Shown piece by piece: positions 52,345 through 56,113 of a stretch of 56,113 nucleotides of DNA. This stretch comes from Sulfurimonas sp. (lineage in GTDB: Bacteria; Campylobacterota; Campylobacteria; Campylobacterales; Sulfurimonadaceae). The stretch spans positions 24,254 through 80,366 of the forward strand of contig JAQTZE010000010.1 of assembly GCA_028687935.1 (NCBI GenBank). Direction: 5' to 3'. The position numbers and the translations under genes are program-made. Every line of letters begins with the position of its first letter. Positions within the stretch are counted from its first letter, which is position 1. The notes under the pieces were generated by a model. It was not told where the DNA came from. It was given only the letters and a program-made list of their open reading frames with translations, and searched no databases.

Positions 52345-53949
52345 TTAGAACTCACCGTTTGCTTTAGCAATTGCGAACTCTTCATAGCTGCCTTTAAAGT
52401 CTGTATAGCTGCCGTCTGCATGAAGTTCGATGATACGATTTGCAAACGCGTCAAGAAGCTCACGGTCATGAGATACACAGATGACATTGCCTTTGAAGTT
52501 GAAAAGTGCTTCACCAAGAGCAACAATCGCCTCAAGGTCAAGGTGGTTTGATGGCTCATCGAGAACCAAGAAGTTACCACCCTCTAGCATCATTTTACTC
52601 AGCATCATTCTATGTTTTTCACCACCAGAGATACTAACTACAGATTTTTCTTGTTGCTCACCATTGAAGAGCATACGTCCAAGACAGTTTCTGATCTCAG
52701 CGATGTCGCGTTTTGGGTCATGTCCTCTGAGCCAATCATAAAGAGTACCATCACCTTTGATGATATCTGCAGTATCTTGAGGGAAATAAGAGTTCTCAAT
52801 CGTCGCACCCCAGTGAATTTCACCGCTGCTTGGTTTCATCTCTTCCATTATGATTTTCAGTAATGTAGTTTTACCTGCACCATTTGGTCCGATAAGGGCT
52901 ACTTTTTCATCTGGAATAAATTTTAAAGAGATATTTTTGATTACCTCATTCTCTCCGTAAGAGTGAGAAATATTTATCAAGTTAAGTGCTTCATCACCCA
53001 TTGCTCTTTTTGCTTTAAAGACGATACTTGGATCACGGCGAGAAGATGGCTTGATATCTTCAATAACAAGTTTATCAAGTTTTTTCTGTCTTGAAGTTGC
53101 TTGTTTTGCTTTTGATGCATTCGCAGAGAAACGGCGAACGAAAGCTTCAAGTTCATCTTTTTCTTTCTCTTTTTTTGCATTGTTAAGCTCATTTTGTTTT
53201 GCTATAACATTTGCAGCGATATACCAGTCATCAAAGTTTCCTGTAAATTCACGGATTTTTTGATAATCGACATCAAGGATGTTTGTAACAACTGCGTTTA
53301 GGAAGTGTCTATCGTGAGAGATGACAACCATAGTTCCTTCATGACGTTGCAGTTCATCTTCTAGCCAGCTGATAGTCTCGATATCAAGGTTGTTGGTAGG
53401 CTCATCGAGGAACAATACGTCTGGACGAGGATATAAAACCTGTGCCAAAAGAACTTTAAATTTATCAGCACTGTCAAGTGTAGACATAAGTTCATTATGC
53501 TTTTCGGCAGGGATATTTACATTTTCAAGAATCTTAGCGATGTTTACATCATACTCATAGGTAGGATCTTCTTCAACACAGATCGTTTCAAGCTCTGCAA
53601 GACGATTATTAACAGCATCGTCTTCAAAGTCTCCACTCATATAAAGCTCTTCTTTTTCTTTTATCGCATCATAGAGTCTTTTATTACCGTATAAAACAGC
53701 ATCCATGATTGTAAAATTTTCATAAGCGTATTGATTTTGACCTAAAACACCTACTTTGTTTGCTTTTGGGATGACAATTTCACCCTCATACTCCTTGATC
53801 TCTCCGCATAGGATCTTTAGAAAAGTTGTCTTACCTGCACCGTTTGCACCAATGAGTCCGTATCTTTTGTGGCGGTCAAGCTTAAGATTTATGTCTTGAA
53901 ATAGAACCCTATTTCCGTATCGCATAATTAAGTTTTGTACTGTTACCAT
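52345..53949 (-). CDS. ABC-F ATPase (YbiT-like)
   Basis: 534 residues from ATG 53949 (MVTVQNLIMRYGNRVLFQD, the usual family start; the frame extends 13 codons upstream without a site). Two ABC domains: Walker A GANGAGKTT and GPNGAGKTT; Walker B FLDEPTNNLD and LVLDEPSNHLD. The first signature motif is degenerate (SADKFKVLLAQ), the second normal (ISGGEKHRMMLSKM). The basic linker of about 60 residues (KKEKEKDELEAFVRRF) matches ABC-F proteins, which act on ribosomes. The weak first signature fits YbiT. No TM. Confidence 0.92.
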   Translation of the reverse strand: MVTVQNLIMRYGNRVLFQDINLKLDRHKRYGLIGANGAGKTTFLKILCGEIKEYEGEIVIPKANKVGVLGQNQYAYENFTIMDAVLYGNKRLYDAIKEKEELYMSGDFEDDAVNNRLAELETICVEEDPTYEYDVNIAKILENVNIPAEKHNELMSTLDSADKFKVLLAQVLYPRPDVLFLDEPTNNLDIETISWLEDELQRHEGTMVVISHDRHFLNAVVTNILDVDYQKIREFTGNFDDWYIAANVIAKQNELNNAKKEKEKDELEAFVRRFSANASKAKQATSRQKKLDKLVIEDIKPSSRRDPSIVFKAKRAMGDEALNLINISHSYGENEVIKNISLKFIPDEKVALIGPNGAGKTTLLKIIMEEMKPSSGEIHWGATIENSYFPQDTADIIKGDGTLYDWLRGHDPKRDIAEIRNCLGRMLFNGEQQEKSVVSISGGEKHRMMLSKMMLEGGNFLVLDEPSNHLDLEAIVALGEALFNFKGNVICVSHDRELLDAFANRIIELHADGSYTDFKGSYEEFAIAKANGEF

Positions 53950-54041
53950 GAATTTTTCTCTTTTGTAGTGGGCTGTTGGGCAGTACAAAAAGCACGCCCA
54001 TTAATTTTCGCGATTATATCTAATCGTAGTTTAAAAGCTCT

Positions 54042-55322
54042 TTATTTACCAAGATAGAGCTGTCTTGGTCTTGCTATTTTCATGCTTTTGTCTTTTTTAA
54101 ACTCTATCCACTGCGTAATCCAGCCGACAGTTCTTCCAATAACGAATATAGGTGTAAACATGGATTTTGGAATCTTGAGCGCGGTTAAGATAACTCCTGA
54201 ATAGAAGTCAATATTAGGATAAAGATTACGACTTATAAAGTATTCATCACTGAGTGCTATCTCTTCGATTTTGTGTGCAATATCCATAAGGTGAGAGTCA
54301 AGTGTGAGTTCTGATTTAAGCTGATCTTGAAGCTCTTTGAGTATTTTTGCCCTTGGATCAAAGTTTTTGTAAACGCGGTGACCAAAGCCCATGAGCCTAA
54401 AGCTGTCGTTTGGATCTTTTGCTCTGGCAATAAACGCATCGACATTTTCAACGCTTCCTATCATCTCAAGTTGCGCGATAACAGATTCATTTGCTCCGCC
54501 GTGCGCACGTCCCCAAAGTGCGGATATACCAGCACTTATAGCGACATACGGATGCGCTCCGGTAGATGCGACGCTTCTGACCGTTGTGGTTGAAGCATTT
54601 TGTTCATGATCAGCATGAAGGGTGAAAATAGTATCGAGTGCTCTGATCTCTACTGCTCTGATCACATTTTCACCTTTGATATTTCTATGCATTTTCCCTC
54701 CAGGATAGGCACGCATCATATAGAGAAAATTTTCACTAAAGCTTCTATCGATATCAGGATGAATAAAAGGTGCTCCAACGGAGTGTCTAAATGCAAATGC
54801 AGCGATAGTGGGAATCTTGGCAATAATACGTCGTGCCATCTGCTGATAATCGTTTTCATCATTAATATTAAGATGATCATAATAAAATGTCGAGAGTGCT
54901 GCTGTTGCTGCTGAGAGTGTAGCCATAGGATGTGCGCCTGTTGGAAAGGCCTGAAATAAATGTCTAAGCCCTTCATGTAAAAAAGCGCGATGGCGAAGTT
55001 CTAAGTCGAAGTCTTGTAGCTCTTGTTGATTGGGAAGTTTTGAATTCAGAAGAAGATAGCAAACATCAAGATATGAATGATTATTTGCGAGCTCACTTAT
55101 CTCGATACCTCGATATCGTAATTCACCTTTTGCTCCGTCGATAAAAGTAATATCGGACTTGCAACTTGCAGTAGAGGTGTACCCGTTGTCATAGGTAAAC
55201 ATTCCTGTTTGTGCATAAAAACCAGAAATATCAACAACACTCGGACCCCGAGTAGCATCCACTATGTTAAATTCATATGATATATCTGTTCTATTGTCAG
55301 TGATAGTAACGCTATTTTTCAC
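54042..55322 (-). CDS. gltA: Citrate synthase
   Basis: 426 residues. Condenses acetyl-CoA and oxaloacetate; also used in oxidative or reverse TCA variants. Active-site residues are in LHADHEQNASTTTVR, MGFGHRVYKNFDPRAK and NIDFYSGVIL (catalytic His, His, Asp). The start codon is GTG at 55322 with AAGGAG six bases upstream. Normal length. Preceded by 175 bases of AT-rich divergent promoter region with no further gene. Confidence 0.96.
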   Translation of the reverse strand: MKNSVTITDNRTDISYEFNIVDATRGPSVVDISGFYAQTGMFTYDNGYTSTASCKSDITFIDGAKGELRYRGIEISELANNHSYLDVCYLLLNSKLPNQQELQDFDLELRHRAFLHEGLRHLFQAFPTGAHPMATLSAATAALSTFYYDHLNINDENDYQQMARRIIAKIPTIAAFAFRHSVGAPFIHPDIDRSFSENFLYMMRAYPGGKMHRNIKGENVIRAVEIRALDTIFTLHADHEQNASTTTVRSVASTGAHPYVAISAGISALWGRAHGGANESVIAQLEMIGSVENVDAFIARAKDPNDSFRLMGFGHRVYKNFDPRAKILKELQDQLKSELTLDSHLMDIAHKIEEIALSDEYFISRNLYPNIDFYSGVILTALKIPKSMFTPIFVIGRTVGWITQWIEFKKDKSMKIARPRQLYLGK

Positions 55323-55497
55323 AGGAGACTCCTTGAAATTTAAGTATCAATGATAGACTGTTTATTCTTAGATTTATATTTTATAAGGCTGTGTACGAAC
55401 AAGTTTAAAGTAACGTTTATCAATACGACAAAATTGTTAGATAGGAAAATAAAAATGGGATAAAAATTTATCTAAGAAATTTATAATAAAATACACT

Positions 55498-55854
55498 ATG
55501 CAAATAAGAGAATTAGATTTAAAAGAGCTAGAACAAGCCTACACTGTAGTGTGCCAATTACGAGATGAACTCTCTTACCAAGAGTTTGAAGATTTGATAT
55601 ATGAGATGAGACATATGGAATATAAGATGTTGGGCATCTTTGAGAGGGGAGAACTTGTGACATATGCGGGTGTTAGTGTGAATACAACTCTCAAACATAA
55701 ACGTCACCTTTGTGTATATGATTTTGTAACAGATAAAAAAAAATCTATAAAAACTTATCAAGAGATGATGCGTACATATATTCGAGATTATGCCAAAACA
55801 TGTATGTGTGAGAAAATTCTATTTTTAGATGAACTTCAAATAGAAGAGTTATGA
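55498..55854 (+). CDS. Short GNAT-like protein, probably degenerate or truncated
   Basis: 118 residues. The N-terminal half resembles GNAT acetyltransferases (REYLDLKELEQAYTV-like start MQIRELDLKELEQ; YKMLGIFERGELVTYAGVSV; CVYDFVTDKK). The acetyl-CoA loop (normally R/Q-x-x-G-x-G) reads KSIKTYQEMM, and the C-terminal QxxAHxFY segment is missing. It has no ribosome binding site, and a TATAAT at 55482-55487 predicts a nearly leaderless transcript. It may be a decaying gene or a GNAT-related binding protein. Confidence 0.6.
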   Translation: MQIRELDLKELEQAYTVVCQLRDELSYQEFEDLIYEMRHMEYKMLGIFERGELVTYAGVSVNTTLKHKRHLCVYDFVTDKKKSIKTYQEMMRTYIRDYAKTCMCEKILFLDELQIEEL

Positions 55855-56113
55855 AATATTGCCAAAATAAGCACAGAGCAAGTAAACGCAACAAAATCAA
55901 ATAAAAAAATAACTCTTTTTTGGCTCTATAGTTTATACATTATAATATAAAATTACAAAATGGAGTGTTTAGAAAACTTTCTCGAAATCCCCATCCAACT
56001 TTAAGAAACTTCTAAGCTATATCCCCCTATAATTCCCGTCCACAAACACAGAGACCTAAAGTTTAGGCCTAGAGGGACTTCGAGTAGAAGCCATCGAGAG
56101 CGTTTGAGATCAT
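55855..56113 (+). promoter_or_regulatory. Probable promoter/leader of a stable RNA (rRNA?) operon
   Basis: This 259-base stretch shows no coding frame of note. It has AT-rich tracts with TATAAT at 55941-55946 and another TATAAT at 56028-56033. The sequence downstream of the second becomes richer in G and C, with a short CCTAA-AGT-TTAGG hairpin near 56056-56068 and a non-coding, structured look (TCGA repeated at 56080 and 56094). This is how rRNA leaders in Campylobacterota look, but the RNA itself lies outside the window, so this is an inference. Confidence 0.35.

Noticed and set aside
53950..54041. Hairpin between gltA and the ABC-F gene as a terminator
   Set aside because: Only short GGGC/GCCC pairings are available, with mismatches and no T tract.
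55331..55349. TTGA and TCAA half-sites before gltA as a fifth FNR-type box
   Set aside because: The half-sites are 10 bases apart instead of 6, so they cannot form the box.

Overview
The window is an AT-rich, tightly packed bacterial chromosome segment. It most likely comes from a Sulfurimonas-like member of the Campylobacterota. This rests on the nap cluster order (napAGHBFL-D with no napC), a CheV/CheA-REC/CheW cluster, many short 4-base gene overlaps and the general protein style. The species cannot be fixed from the sequence alone. I see no CRISPR array, insertion sequence, prophage or tRNA gene.

Layout. 1-4997: 3' part of a very large repeat-rich surface protein with Calx-beta-like and von Willebrand A domains, ending in a hairpin terminator. 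5107-7459: OmpR-type response regulator, its histidine kinase and a small HTH protein. 7456-15755 (minus strand): dnaX, an EAL-CBS-GGDEF protein, murI, rho, a ModE-type regulator, a half-length chemoreceptor and a small conserved protein. 15827-25121 (plus strand): surE, tcdA, two small unknowns, greA, argC, an LpxH-like phosphatase and the chemotaxis genes cheV-cheA-cheW, running directly into an Mla-type lipid transport operon (STAS-MlaE, MlaF, MlaD, lipoprotein; to 27415) and pepP. 28747-30836: a small cytochrome c, hemerythrin and YgbA group, then a c553-type cytochrome. 30977-37687: a TetR-controlled RND efflux operon with a Crp/Fnr regulator as its last gene. 37684-47372 (minus strand): a DUF2249 / 12-TM protein / MIP18 operon, then the complete periplasmic nitrate reductase operon, which also encodes an Aer-like PAS protein. 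47560-49549: an operon with a second Crp/Fnr regulator and a NarX/PilJ-type sensor that has no output domain. 49652-55854: a diguanylate cyclase, YciH, DUF1653, DUF5718, an ABC-F ATPase, citrate synthase and a degenerate GNAT protein. The last ~200 bases look like the promoter and leader of a stable-RNA operon.

How the genes fit together. Four promoters carry FNR-type boxes (TTGAY-N4-RTCAA or one mismatch). They lie in front of the cytochrome/hemerythrin/ygbA group, the c553 gene, the DUF2249 operon and napA, each at or near -41.5 from a recognisable -10. Both Crp/Fnr proteins in the window have the E-x-x-S-R recognition helix expected for such sites and lack the FNR cysteine cluster. The likely picture is one nitrate/nitric-oxide regulon whose regulator and possible sensor sit next to nap.

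Two genome-scale signatures stand out. First, the octamer AAACGCAG occurs about 60 times on both strands, against one or two expected from composition. This is the density and behaviour of a DNA uptake sequence or another genome-architecture motif, and I know of no description of it. Second, all four convergent gene pairs in the window share a 4-base stop-codon overlap with no terminator between them.
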